From: Proteromonas lacertae
Lineage: Eukaryota > Sar > Bigyra > Opalinata > Proteromonadidae
Direction: 5' to 3'
NCBI GenBank assembly: GCA_002245135.1
Contig: NGBS01000342.1
Location: forward strand, 1-33,527
DNA: 33,527 nt
The notes under the pieces are model-generated. The model saw only the letters and a list, made by a program, of their open reading frames with translations. It searched no databases and was not told where the DNA came from. Each line of letters begins with the position of its first letter. The stretch's first letter is position 1. The translations under genes and the position numbers were made by a program. Positions 17,977-26,237 of the stretch are shown here, one piece after another.

Positions 17977-18969
17977 CAGGGTTGTATTTATCGGTTACCG
18001 ACGGAGATAGGTCAAAACCTATAGGTTTTGCCTTGACCGTCGGTCGGTCAAGCCTTACAAGCCGTATATTATAAAATCTATTTTAATTCATTATATACTA
18101 ATTTTCCCTTCATAAAAACTATCTTATAATATATTTTAATACTTGATTCATATATTTTCAATTCAATTAAATAATTTTTAACTTTTTATAAAGAATTAAA
18201 ATTTAATACTCAACAATAATTAGGTATTTTATATAATTATGTTCTTATTTATTTCTACTAATCATCAGTTTCATTTGTAATCTATCACATGATAAATTTG
18301 ATTTGGATAAGTTACTTATTTGTCCAGCCTCTGAAAATATTCTTTCTGGCTCTGAAGATGTTGTAATGAATATCATAATGCAAATATTCTTGTACTTCAT
18401 TTGGCATAATTAATCTCTTTCTTTTTACTGCAAATGCATTTATCAAGGCTTTTTATCTTTAACATATTATACCAAAAGGTTTTGTATAAGTTAAAATTAA
18501 GATGTTTAAGCATATTTGCCTCTATTAAGGCAATAACTTCACGAGCCGCTCCAATTGGTAAAACTATACTCCTAGAATATATAATGATAGATTATATTAG
18601 ATACATTTATGATAATTTTAAGAAATGATTAATGTCAAGCTAAAAGTTTGCCATTTTTTCTTTCAAATTTTTATAATCATTCTATACTTTATATTACATA
18701 TATAACACAATAGAATAACTCATTGGTAAGGTTAGATTCAATTATGAAGAAAGAAAAAAGCGCATCGACCGACACGGTTAATTCAGTATTTTATAGAATG
18801 ATATATAGAGCTTGAATTCAATATGTACAGTTAGATAATATTATTAATATCACATGTTTAGGAGGAGGTCAGCTAATAGTTACTACAGCCTGGTGTCGGT
18901 CAACATTTGTTTATTGACCTACGACCGATCGGTTTTCTCCGTCGGTCATGACCGATTTATACAACCCTG
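17977..18969. mobile_element. Non-autonomous hAT transposon with 8-bp target duplication
   Basis: A 993-bp insertion flanked by perfect direct repeats ATTGAAAG at 17969-17976 and 18970-18977. Ends are inverted repeats beginning CAGGGTTGTAT, followed by ATCGGT and ACCGACGGAG, the classic CAGGG-type hAT terminus. Subterminal GTCGGTCA/TGACCGAC words recur at both ends. Internally, a minus-strand relic (18245-18370) keeps the hAT dimerisation signature. All other frames inside are short, so the element cannot transpose by itself. Confidence 0.93.
18245..18370 (-). pseudogene. hAT transposase dimerisation-domain relic
   Basis: The frame reads TTSSEPERIFSEAGQISN and continues to CDRLQMKLMISRNK before a TAA at 18245-18247. 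The S-x-x-ER-x-FS-x-x-G pattern is the conserved C-terminal dimerisation motif of hAT transposases. Upstream, the expected LPNEVQEYL-like segment is present in another frame, so the copy is frameshifted. It shows that the 993-bp element derives by internal deletion from an autonomous hAT. Confidence 0.8.
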
Positions 18970-19162
18970 ATTGAAAGTGATGAAATTGACTCCGTTTTCT
19001 ATTTTTGATGACATGATTATTATGATTATTAGATATCCAATAAAATGTTAGAATTAAGATTTTATATCCGTTTCATGCATTTTATGGTTTGAAGCTCGAA
19101 GCGCGAATATGCTAATTAGCGGTTTTTTAATAGAATATTTTCATAACCCTTCTTCAACATAA

Positions 19163-19576
19163 ATGGATTCAGATAGTATATTTGTAATAGAGCAGAGAGC
19201 TAAAAAACCAGTATATTTATTTGTTAAAGAGATCAATGTGCTTAGAGCATTTATTGAAACTATCCTAGGTTTAATTAAGACTGCAGCTCAAAACTATATC
19301 ATATGTAAGAATGAAGACATTACCAAATTTAATAGCGTATCTCAATTATTGTTAGGACATATTAATAAGTATGCTAATAAGATGAGAAAGCCAGTTCCAG
19401 ACACAATAGTAGTAGAAGCTCAGAATCTGTTCGATTGGTTTGTAAAATTGGTTAAACAATATGCTATAAACTTACAGATGCCTCCTCCTAAGTATCATAT
19501 TAACGAGTATGGTTCAGTTATCAAAGTGTTGTTGGAAGAATTAGATCTTTACACAAAAATCAAAGAAACCAAATAA
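19163..19576 (+). CDS. Hypothetical helical protein of the viral element
   Basis: This 137-residue ORF is not recognised. It appears mostly alpha-helical (VKEINVLRAFIETILGLIK, LLGHINKYANKM, NLFDWFVKLVKQYAINL) with a short proline break (MPPPKYH) and a C-terminal amphipathic helix. It begins within a short AT-rich gap after the start of the interrupted 17336-19014 gene (divergent). It ends in a TAATTAATTAATTAA palindrome that also contains the stop codon of the converging 19581 gene. The open frame is undamaged, unlike most neighbours. Confidence 0.5.
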   Translation: MDSDSIFVIEQRAKKPVYLFVKEINVLRAFIETILGLIKTAAQNYIICKNEDITKFNSVSQLLLGHINKYANKMRKPVPDTIVVEAQNLFDWFVKLVKQYAINLQMPPPKYHINEYGSVIKVLLEELDLYTKIKETK

Positions 19577-19588
19577 TTAATTAATTAA
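19574..19588. terminator. TAATTAATTAATTAA tract with both stop codons
   Basis: The stop codons of the converging 19163 (+) and 19581 (-) genes both lie inside this palindromic tract. Confidence 0.45.
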
Positions 19589-20138
19589 AAGCATTTACAT
19601 ATACTATATTAACTAAAGAACTATAGAAATTGAAACATGTTTTTTCAAATTGGGTAAATAAGTAAACTTTGAAATACAATTTTTGATTAGCTTCCAAGTG
19701 CCAGTTATCTCTAAAATACTGATTGTACATAATGAGTAATCTTCTTATTGCACCTACTATTGTACTATAAGGAACTGATTGATTTTCTGTAAGATCTATA
19801 ATTAAATCTATTTCTTTACATAATGAATCTACTTGATTTGCTGTTAAACTATTCAACGTTCTAAGACTTGGTTTGAATTTCGATAAAGATAACTTAAATA
19901 ATTCCAATGTATATTGTATTTCTTCAATGCTAGCAATTACTCTTGGACCTTCAATACCTATTGGTAATCTACTCTCTGCATGACTTTCTAAAACATCTAT
20001 AGGATCTTCATTTGAAGGAGCAGGTCTTTTATTTTCTGGATCGTCTCTAATTATAAGTATAGGTGATCTAGCTGGAGGTGCAGGAGGTGGAGGTAAAGGT
20101 AATGGTATAGATTCTGTTTTTATGGGTATATTACTCAT
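19581..20138 (-). CDS. Hypothetical protein with proline-rich N-terminus
   Basis: This 185-residue ORF is not recognised; the ATG at 20138 follows a T-rich leader and was preferred to one two codons upstream. Residues 1-60 are disordered, with PLPLPPPPAPPARSP and an acidic stretch. Residues of about 65-185 are predicted helical (EEIQYTLELFKLSLSKF, DSLCKEIDLIIDL, AIRRLLIMYNQYF) and end in an aromatic, hydrophobic tail. The helical half has a general resemblance in length and spacing to the protein encoded at 19163-19576, which may indicate an old duplication or simply shared composition. It converges with that gene over the shared palindrome. Confidence 0.45.
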   Translation of the reverse strand: MSNIPIKTESIPLPLPPPPAPPARSPILIIRDDPENKRPAPSNEDPIDVLESHAESRLPIGIEGPRVIASIEEIQYTLELFKLSLSKFKPSLRTLNSLTANQVDSLCKEIDLIIDLTENQSVPYSTIVGAIRRLLIMYNQYFRDNWHLEANQKLYFKVYLFTQFEKTCFNFYSSLVNIVYVNAFN

Positions 20139-20164
20139 AAACAATAAGTAAAAATAAAAAAAAG

Positions 20165-20181
20165 AATTAATTAATTAATTA
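20165..20181. terminator. AATTAATTAATTAATTA tract downstream of a minus-strand gene
   Basis: It begins three bases beyond the stop of the 20184-20705 gene and precedes the next minus-strand gene. Confidence 0.35.
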
Positions 20182-20183
20182 GT

Positions 20184-20705
20184 TCAAGAATCACTTAACA
20201 CTTCTTCCTCTTGATTATCAAAGGAATTGCTTCCGTTGGTTTGTTTGTTAGGCTTGATTAAATGCTTTCTTTTTTTAGGGTTTAAACTGTCTAATGAATC
20301 TGATATAGCAGTCATAATCTTTCTTTTAGTTGTACATATCTCTGAGCTAGCATTCTGATTCAAAATGTCTTCTAAGTCTTCGTCATTTTCCCAATCACTT
20401 AAATCTGTTTCATCTTCTTCCATAGTGTAGTCCTCATCGTCATCATCGCTATCTACAATAAAGCCTTTCAAGTTTCCTTCACTATCGGCATCAGAAGCAT
20501 TAGCATCATCTTCTTCCTCATCCTCACTATCTGTACACTCTGCTTCTCCATATAAATAATTGTAGACGTCTTCTAACTCTCTCTTTCTCTTTTTGGCAGA
20601 TCTTTCTTTATCATCTCGTTTTTGCTCCTCTTTTTGCTCCTTCTCAGCATCGCTAACATCATCGTCTTTAATCTGAAGAATGTGAATTGTTTTTGAGTTG
20701 CTCAT
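20184..20705 (-). CDS. Hypothetical highly acidic protein
   Basis: About 173 residues from MSNSKTIHIL. After a short hydrophobic start it is dominated by charged low-complexity blocks: EKEQKEEQKRDDKER, a basic KKRKREL (nuclear localisation-like), then long Asp/Glu runs (DSEDEEEDD, DSDDDDEDY) and a C-terminal basic KKRKHLIK. The mix resembles nuclear chromatin-associated or histone-chaperone-like proteins. In a virus it could act as a counter-ion or DNA mimic partner for the Arg-rich core proteins at 21218-22032. That is inference from composition and proximity. It uses TGA as its stop. Confidence 0.4.
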   Translation of the reverse strand: MSNSKTIHILQIKDDDVSDAEKEQKEEQKRDDKERSAKKRKRELEDVYNYLYGEAECTDSEDEEEDDANASDADSEGNLKGFIVDSDDDDEDYTMEEDETDLSDWENDEDLEDILNQNASSEICTTKRKIMTAISDSLDSLNPKKRKHLIKPNKQTNGSNSFDNQEEEVLSDS

Positions 20706-20757
20706 AGCACAAAACAAAATTTAAAATAATAAAACGAATATATTTTTAATAATTATG

Positions 20758-21150
20758 TTAAGCATTCCCAATGTTATTATAAGCATATGGATTATAAGCA
20801 GGTTTAGCATTATTATTGTTATCTGTTTGATGTGTAGGAGGTGGTGGTGGTGGTGGTGGTTGCAGAACTATTTGAGGTTGCTGAACTGGTTGTGGATCTG
20901 GTTCATTTGCTACTTGATTTACAATTATAACTATTTCATTGATTGCTTCTTGGAATGAAAAACCATTGATACTGTTTAGCATAGATTTAGCTTCTGGCGG
21001 TAACTTATTCAATGTAGAATACAATTCTTGATCAGCTTGGGTCTCTTGTTCTGTCTGAGAAGGCTGCTGTTTATATATAGGATGTTGAGCATCTAACTGT
21101 GTAGTTATACCACCTGAAAAAGTTCTTTGAGGAATAGGTCCGTCTGACAT
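20758..21150 (-). CDS. Hypothetical Pro/Gln-rich protein
   Basis: A 130-residue ORF starting MSDGPIPQRTFSGG. It has a short helical centre (LYSTLNKLPPEAKSMLNSI, FQEAINEIVIIVNQV) between two disordered regions, with PQPVQQPQIVLQPPPPPPPP and a run of Asn near the C-terminus. It is divergent from the 21218 core-like gene, with 67 bp between start codons. The composition resembles viral scaffold or late assembly proteins, but no family was recognised. Confidence 0.4.
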   Translation of the reverse strand: MSDGPIPQRTFSGGITTQLDAQHPIYKQQPSQTEQETQADQELYSTLNKLPPEAKSMLNSINGFSFQEAINEIVIIVNQVANEPDPQPVQQPQIVLQPPPPPPPPTHQTDNNNNAKPAYNPYAYNNIGNA

Positions 21151-21217
21151 AAATTTTTATTTTTATGGTCAATGTAATGTCAGTAATGTCAATATAGTAA
21201 TTATTTGTAATATTATT

Positions 21218-21658
21218 ATGCCTAAGAAAAGTAAAAAGAAATATCGCAAGTGTGTTGTAGGAAAAGGTTTCTGGGGAGATTTAAATAAAGGACTTAAAGA
21301 AACTAAAGCAATATCAACTGGTTTAAGTATGATTCCAGGATGGGCTGGTAAACTTACTGGTGGTATTGCCAAGTTATTAGTTTATGGTCGTAGAAGACAT
21401 AGAAAGAGTAGAAGAGGTGGTATGATGAATCCAAAATATGATTTAGTGGGTGGACCAAAATCACTCGAACCATACTTGAAATGGAAAGCAAGTCATAGTG
21501 GTAGTGGTCTTTCAATAGCTGCAAAACATTGGATTAAAGGACCTGGTGGAATTTATAAAGGAAATAAAGGTTCAGGAAGAAGTGGTCATAGAAAAAGCAG
21601 TCATAGTGGTAATAATGCACTTAATCGTTATCCTGATAATAAGATAAGAGTACTTTAG
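21218..21658 (+). CDS. Arg/Gly-rich virion core-like protein (adenovirus VI/X-like)
   Basis: A 146-residue strongly basic ORF. It opens with a Lys-rich leader (MPKKSKKKYRK), then an amphipathic stretch GFWGDLNKGLKETKAIS and a Gly-rich hydrophobic segment MIPGWAGKLTGGIAKLLV, then a protamine-like block YGRRRHRKSRRGG. The second half is Ser/His/Gly-rich and basic. An amphipathic helix next to an Arg block is a known arrangement in adenovirus minor virion and core proteins and in the Polinton/adintovirus proteins likened to them. A role in condensing DNA or disrupting membranes is inference. It is paired with a second protein of the same type 59 bp downstream. Confidence 0.55.
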   Translation: MPKKSKKKYRKCVVGKGFWGDLNKGLKETKAISTGLSMIPGWAGKLTGGIAKLLVYGRRRHRKSRRGGMMNPKYDLVGGPKSLEPYLKWKASHSGSGLSIAAKHWIKGPGGIYKGNKGSGRSGHRKSSHSGNNALNRYPDNKIRVL

Positions 21659-21717
21659 TACTTTAATTTTTTGTTTTTTATTCTTTGTTTTTTATTGGTT
21701 TTTAATATATTATCATA

Positions 21718-22032
21718 ATGGTTTTAGGTGGTAGAAGACATAGAAGACATCGAAGAAGACACCAAGGTGGTTCGTTAAAATCATTGTGGGGAAAAGTTAA
21801 ACATTGGGGAAAGAAAGCTTACGATTGGTCTAGAGAACACAAAATAGGTTCAAAGATCGCAAGAGAGTTTGGTAAAGATAATATCGCAGATGCATTAGAA
21901 AAGGTGGGATTCGGTAGACGTAGAAGAAGACATGGAAGAAGAGGAGGAGCTAGAATGCCATTCAATGGAGGCGGTAGTAATCAACAAGCGTTACTAAATG
22001 CATACTTGAAAACAAAAGTTGCACGTATGTAA
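21718..22032 (+). CDS. Second Arg-rich virion core-like protein
   Basis: A 104-residue ORF with two Arg/His blocks (GGRRHRRHRRRHQGG at the start and GRRRRRHGRRGG at about residues 70-81) flanking a helical middle, SLKSLWGKVKHWGKKAYDW. That middle ends EHKIGSKIAREFG, a Trp-rich amphipathic segment that recalls adenovirus-type membrane-active or core proteins of Polinton relatives. Gly-Gly steps inside the Arg blocks resemble adenain cleavage contexts (xxGG), which would link it to the protease at 24620-25372. It follows a T-rich leader. Confidence 0.55.
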   Translation: MVLGGRRHRRHRRRHQGGSLKSLWGKVKHWGKKAYDWSREHKIGSKIAREFGKDNIADALEKVGFGRRRRRHGRRGGARMPFNGGGSNQQALLNAYLKTKVARM

Positions 22033-22125
22033 TTTACATTAACAAAATGACATAATTACATAAATATTATTATTATTATTAAATTTTGTGTTTTTGGCGG
22101 GCTTTTAAAATTTGCATAGAAATAA

Positions 22126-22564
22126 ATGAGTGAATCAGAATCTAATGATTATTCCAGTGATACAAGTTTAGTCACATCAACTGAGAGTGAGTTAGAAGAC
22201 AAACTTCCTGAAATGAAATCAACTTCAAGAATCGATCCTAGTGAACCAAGTGAAGAGATGATTAAAAAGTTCTTAATGAAGAGCTCACCAAAGAAAGTAT
22301 ATAAGATGCTTACAACTGAGACAGAATGCAGTAGATCAACAACTAGCTAGTTCTCTTAGATTAGGTAATAGTATGGCAAATCCAATTGCAAGAAGTTATA
22401 GAGAACTTGATGACCAACACTTATTTGGTTCTGCTATCTATGCTAATTCAAATAGATCTGATTATAATGCTATGGCAAGACAACAAGCTGAAGCAAAAAT
22501 GAAGATGGCGCAAATTATGAGTGATCCTGTTAACCAAATGAAGATGCAGATGCAAATGGTATAA
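22126..22564 (+). pseudogene. Hypothetical protein with one frameshift
   Basis: The ATG at 22126 starts a Ser/Glu-rich N-terminus (MSESESNDYSSDTS) that moves into a helical segment (EEMIKKFLMKSSPKKVYKML) and then stops at 22348-22350. A second frame opens around 22320, with QQLASSLRLGNS preceding the ATG at 22373, and runs to 22564 with Met/Gln-rich helices (RQQAEAKMKMAQIM). A single indel near 22318 would give one protein of about 145 residues. No family was recognised. The Ser-rich acidic head and Gln/Met-rich tail suggest a virion scaffold, but this is weak. Confidence 0.4.
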
Positions 22565-22622
22565 TATTAACATTCTAATATATTATCTTTAGTAGAGAAA
22601 TAAAGCATTAGGACGTAATTTA

Positions 22623-23052
22623 ATGAAACAAAAAATAGATCCTAAAAAAGTTGTTAAAGATGATAAAAAAAAAAGAAGAAGAAGAAGAAGAGCCTGCTTT
22701 ACCTTCAGTTGATGCAGCAGTAACTGATGAAGAAAAAGAACAAGATGAAAAAGTTAAAGATTTATGTAAAAAGAAAAAGACAGTAGGTGAAAATTATAAT
22801 TACTATGTTTATAATTTTGTTTACTCTTTTGCTTATACAGTAAAAGATCCAACAAACTCAATTGATTGGTCTACTATCAAAACAGAAACAATAGAACAAA
22901 AAATAGCAAGAAGAAAGAAGTTAGTTTATTATTTACCAATATTTTCCTCTTTCTACTGTGTATAAAATGCAAATTCTTTTATGGTACAACAAGTAAATCA
23001 ATATATGGATGCTATAGACAGCGAAATGTATGAGAAAGCAATAGCAAAGTAA
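22623..23052 (+). pseudogene. Hypothetical charged protein with indel and stop
   Basis: An ATG at 22623 reads MKQKIDPKKVVKDDKK and enters a run of ten A. The frame then changes to one encoding a Glu run and KEQDEKVKDLCKKKKTV followed by an aromatic strand-like region (ENYNYYVYNFVYSFAYTV) and a basic helix (KIARRKKLVYYL). A TAA at 22963-22965 interrupts this second frame, which otherwise continues through MVQQVNQYMDAIDSEMYEK to 23052. One homopolymer indel and one nonsense change would restore a protein of about 142 residues. It is unrecognised. Confidence 0.4.
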
Positions 23053-23131
23053 TTATTAATAATAATCATCATAACAACTATAACGGATCTATTTTTAGTT
23101 TTGATATTTTTGTTTGTTTTTTTCTTAAATA

Positions 23132-24563
23132 ATGACTGCTCCAACAAAGCGTAAACATAAAGAAAAAGAGTCAGAGGACTTTGGCAATCCATCCATCTAT
23201 CACAATGCATTAAAAAGAAAGTTGAAGAAAATGATTTATGATAGAGCTTCCTCAAATAAGAAGATTAGGTTAGATTTAAGCCATATGGCTAATCCAACAA
23301 GAGCAGTAGACAATGGAGACGCTACAAGTGAATTAGAGATTTATGATCCTTATAAAAGTCACCTTATCAAAACATTTGGTAGTGACTACGATGTAACATT
23401 CGATGATAATAGTAGTAGTAGTAGTAGTAGTAGTATGAAAGACAAACCAATGAATCCAAACATCAATGCTACCAAGAACAATTACATGACTGATGAAATG
23501 AAGTATAAATTATATATGAGTGGTATTACTGACCAATTCGGTAGGTATTATAAGAATATTGGTCAGTTTAATAAGCCATATTCTAATTACTACGGTGATC
23601 CTACAAACTTAACCAATATTTATCAAAATCCTTTTGGTCCTCCTAATCCATATCAACAACAACAACAAACAGGATTATATCAAGATCTAACTACAGGTCA
23701 ATGGATTACAAATCAGTACAACAATCCATCTCTGTACAATACTCAGTCCTATGTAAACAGTCAGAGATGGAATAATAATGGATTGGATAGTCACTATGAA
23801 TTAAAACAACAAATACAAGTAAAAGATGCTGCTTTAGAAGATGCAAAGAAAACAATTGAAAAAATGACTGAAGAAAAACAAAAGTCTGTATGGAGACATA
23901 TTGATGATCTGTTTAAAGGAAGTACTGCATGGGACTGGTTGAAATGGGGTGTTAAGTTTTGTATGTGTACTATAGTATTAGGTGGTATTGATATAGCATT
24001 TAAATTTGTATTTCCAAATGCTTTAGGTGATTGTTTGAGCAGGTATATTTAATCATGCTGTTAGAACAACTGATTATTGTTCAAAATTTTTTGGTATATC
24101 CAGACAAAGTGTATTTAGTGCTTCATTAGTAGGATCATGGTTACCTAGTACATTTGAATTCATTAAAGCAGGATGGAGTAGCGGTGTGACTGGTTTATTC
24201 AATTTTGCTATGACAAAGTTACAAGACTTTTGGAATTATACAAAGAACTTATTTAGCAATGTCTTTGAATCGCTCAAGAACTTCTGGAACTCCTGGGGCG
24301 CGGCGGGAGCTTCATGTCCTACATATGATATACCTAGAATAGCTCCCCCACCTCCAAGTACTTCAGATGCTACAGGTACATCAAGCGGTGCAGGAAAGAA
24401 GCATGTAAGCTTTGATCTTAAATATGGGGGGAGCTCTGAAGCTAATGCTGTTTATAACGCAAATATGGATGGAACAAATCCACCCACGGCAATCGCCGTG
24501 GGTGGATACGTCCATCCATATTTTCTTCAAGAGTCTTCTCAACAGATGTCAAAGGATAGATAA
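23132..24563 (+). pseudogene. Large structural-type protein with membrane segment, frameshifted
   Basis: Starts MTAPTKRKHKEKESE, basic and followed by KRKLKKMIYDRASSNKKIR. The centre has a Ser run, YNPFGPP-like and Gln/Asn/Tyr-rich disordered sequence (NPYQQQQQTGLYQDL), and a coiled-coil (VKDAALEDAKKTIEKMTEEKQ). A hydrophobic segment follows (FCMCTIVLGGIDIAFKFVF). At about 24045 the frame changes by one base, and reading continues through about 44 residues before the GTG at 24186 and on to Trp/Phe-rich amphipathic helices (LQDFWNYTKNLFSNVF, NFWNSWG) and a Pro/Ser linker. A strong hairpin lies near its end. It may be a minor capsid or membrane-interacting virion protein; no family was recognised. 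Confidence 0.45.
24461..24523. repeat. Perfect two-part hairpin, GC-rich inner stem
   Basis: The outer arms AAATATGGATGGA (24461-24473) and their complement (24511-24523) are 13 bp each. The inner arms ATCCACCCACGGC (24478-24490) and complement (24495-24507) are another 13 bp, around a 4-base AATC loop. A small internal bulge (ACAA/ACG) separates the stems. It stays open in the frame of the 24186-24563 segment. The GC-rich core stands out against the surrounding AT-rich DNA. Confidence 0.9.
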
Positions 24564-24619
24564 CTTCTATAGGTACATATGGTACAATACTTAGTGCATT
24601 TGGTGCAGTAGCAGGTTTA

Positions 24620-25372
24620 ATGGCTCCTTCAGGATTGTCACAATTCTTAGATAATGATATCATACCAAAGAATGATGTAGTCAACAACACCTACAATGAG
24701 TCAAATTTTCATCCTAAAGGAATCAATTTACCTAATGGATTAACAAATTTTCAAGCTGGAACTATGAATGCAATACAATTAAGTGAGATTATGAGACTCA
24801 TGAACCAGTACGGTTATGGTGGAAGAGGCAAAAAAGTACATTCACGAAGGATACTTTTGACTAACATCAATGGTAAAGGAGCATTATCGAACTTCGACAT
24901 TGAAGAAATTATTCAAAAAGAATTCAATGATTTTGATAAGAAGTTCAAAGGTTGTTTTTGTTGGGATGAATTGATATTACCAATACCTAACAAAATGGAT
25001 CAGTGGGGAATCATTATCAATACACTCACTACTAAAGCAAAACCAGATAGTGTAGGTCATTGGGTTGCTTTAGTAGTAGACAATGATAAGAAGATGTTCA
25101 TGTACTATGATTCTTTCGGTGAGGATCCTCAGAAACTAGAATATTTCAAAGAATGTTTAAAGAAGTTCAAGAAATTTCATGAAAAACCATATCAGTTAAA
25201 AATCAATGCAGTTCAGAACCAGAATAGTAATACAAATTGTGGTTTTTTCGCAATCAATTTTTTGAACGATATATTAAATAGAAAAAGAATATTCAAGCAG
25301 GCTACAGATTTTAATACAGTGGTAGGTGAGAAAAGAGTAGCGATGATGAAAAAAGAGTTTGGAATAGTATAA
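24620..25372 (+). CDS. Adenain-type maturation cysteine protease
   Basis: Processes virion precursor proteins, in the C5/C48 fold family. In the 250-residue ORF the catalytic domain begins near residue 76 (SRRILLTNINGKGALSNFDI). The His is in VGHWVALVV (His147), the acidic residue in MYYDSFGEDP (Asp164), the oxyanion Gln is 199 or 201 and the nucleophile Cys207 is in NTNCGFFAINFL. All catalytic positions are present. About 75 residues precede the domain, and the frame is open upstream to a TAG near 24558 with a hydrophobic segment (ILSAFGAVAGLM), so the protease may originally have been joined to, or started within, the upstream structural ORF. It ends at a palindromic AATTAATTAATT. Confidence 0.85.
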   Translation: MAPSGLSQFLDNDIIPKNDVVNNTYNESNFHPKGINLPNGLTNFQAGTMNAIQLSEIMRLMNQYGYGGRGKKVHSRRILLTNINGKGALSNFDIEEIIQKEFNDFDKKFKGCFCWDELILPIPNKMDQWGIIINTLTTKAKPDSVGHWVALVVDNDKKMFMYYDSFGEDPQKLEYFKECLKKFKKFHEKPYQLKINAVQNQNSNTNCGFFAINFLNDILNRKRIFKQATDFNTVVGEKRVAMMKKEFGIV

Positions 25373-25384
25373 AATTAATTAATT
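25373..25384. terminator. AATTAATTAATT tract between protease and 25393 gene
   Basis: It starts immediately after the protease TAA, in the short gap of a convergent pair. Confidence 0.45.
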
Positions 25385-25392
25385 ATTATTAT

Positions 25393-25830
25393 CTAATCTT
25401 TATGGGGTTTTAAAATATTATTTAGTATAGGCATTACCTCTTCTATTGCTTTATCTAACTCTTCTTTAAGACACTGTGTAGCTAATCTCTTTCTCTTTAA
25501 ACGATTCATCAATTCAAGCACTTGTTCATCCAAACCTAAATTATATGCTTCATTGAGCTTCTTACAAGTTACTATTATATTCCTTGCTTTCTTTAATGAG
25601 TTTTGGTACTCCAAACTACCATCATCTTTGTGATTGATATATGTGCTGCATAATTCGAACCACATGTCAAATGCTGCTTCCGCATTTTCTTTTAACATCA
25701 TTTCCATTGTTATTTGATACCTATATAAACGAAAAATAAAAGAAATATCGAATTTATTCGTTTCGCGATCTTTGGCATTTTCGTTACATTTCATTTTTTT
25801 TAAGAATTCATGAAGTATTGTTTTAGTCAT
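25393..25830 (-). CDS. Hypothetical helical protein
   Basis: About 145 residues from MTKTILHEFLKKM. The ATG at 25828-25830 was chosen over a TTG three codons upstream. It is predicted nearly all helical, with heptad-like stretches (EMMLKENAEAAFDMWFEL, SLKKARNIIVTCKKLNEAY, EELDKAIEEVMPILNNIL), and is intact. It converges with the protease gene over a TTAATTAATT palindrome. Its start codon overlaps the opposite-strand start of the next gene within CATG. No family was recognised. Confidence 0.5.
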   Translation of the reverse strand: MTKTILHEFLKKMKCNENAKDRETNKFDISFIFRLYRYQITMEMMLKENAEAAFDMWFELCSTYINHKDDGSLEYQNSLKKARNIIVTCKKLNEAYNLGLDEQVLELMNRLKRKRLATQCLKEELDKAIEEVMPILNNILKPHKD

Positions 25831-26220
25831 GGTGACCAAACTATTTTTGGATTCTAGAAGTATAGTGACGAGTGTAGATGGAAGATATATATTCCAAAAG
25901 AAGCTAAAGATATAATATGGTTCTCATCATCAAATATCAAAGCACCTTTGGTAATAAATTATGGCCAGGCTGTAGAAGATAGATATTGTGCTGGCTGCCC
26001 TACAATTTCACCTATTCCCAACCATGGATTTTACGAGATCTTCATTCTATCAAGATACAAACCAATTATTGTATCTACAATTGATAAGGAGTTTTTAATA
26101 CACAATGTGTTGTATCTTGCAAGAGGTCAAACAAAAACAGAGAAGAATCAAAAAGTAATTAATGCAAAGACAATTGTTGCTCCACCCAGAAAACAAGTTA
26201 ATAGCTATGATGTTGCTTGA
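25829..26220 (+). pseudogene. Small hypothetical protein with one frameshift
   Basis: From the ATG at 25829 (inside CATG, shared with the divergent 25393-25830 gene) a frame reads KLFLDSRSIVTSVDGRYIF and ends after 28 codons. A neighbouring frame carries on from about 25895 through IIWFSSSNIKAPL, then INYGQAVEDRYCAGCPTI and a strand-rich middle to a TGA at 26220. One indel near 25890 would give about 130 residues. It is strand-rich, with one CAGC motif, and no family was recognised. It converges on the integrase gene over a TTAATTAATTAATTA tract that contains the integrase stop. Confidence 0.4.
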
Positions 26221-26237
26221 TTGTTAGAACAGCTTAA

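Larger units (their letters stand above)
17336..19014 (-). pseudogene. Hypothetical viral protein split by a hAT insertion
   Basis: The gene starts at an ATG at 19012-19014. After 15 codons it is interrupted by the hAT element at 17977-18969, and it then continues in the same phase at 17968 and downwards, if one copy of the 8-bp duplication is discounted. The body (about 225 residues in all) is strand-rich at first (YVKFRGYM, HYITFTPARYLLFN, LNLVIPLDNDN, YYTVLPKFEIYSS) and ends in a disordered Gln-rich tail with a run of nine Gln. That recalls an OB-fold single-strand DNA-binding protein with a flexible tail, but no motif proves it. It converges on the 16346 gene over a TTAATTAA palindrome. 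Confidence 0.5.

Noticed and set aside
18434-18628. Plus-strand ORF inside the hAT element
   Set aside because: It is antisense to the degraded transposase and shows no motif of its own.
24412-24690. Two overlapping ORFs on both strands around the hairpin
   Set aside because: They are shadows produced by the palindrome; neither extends a recognisable domain.
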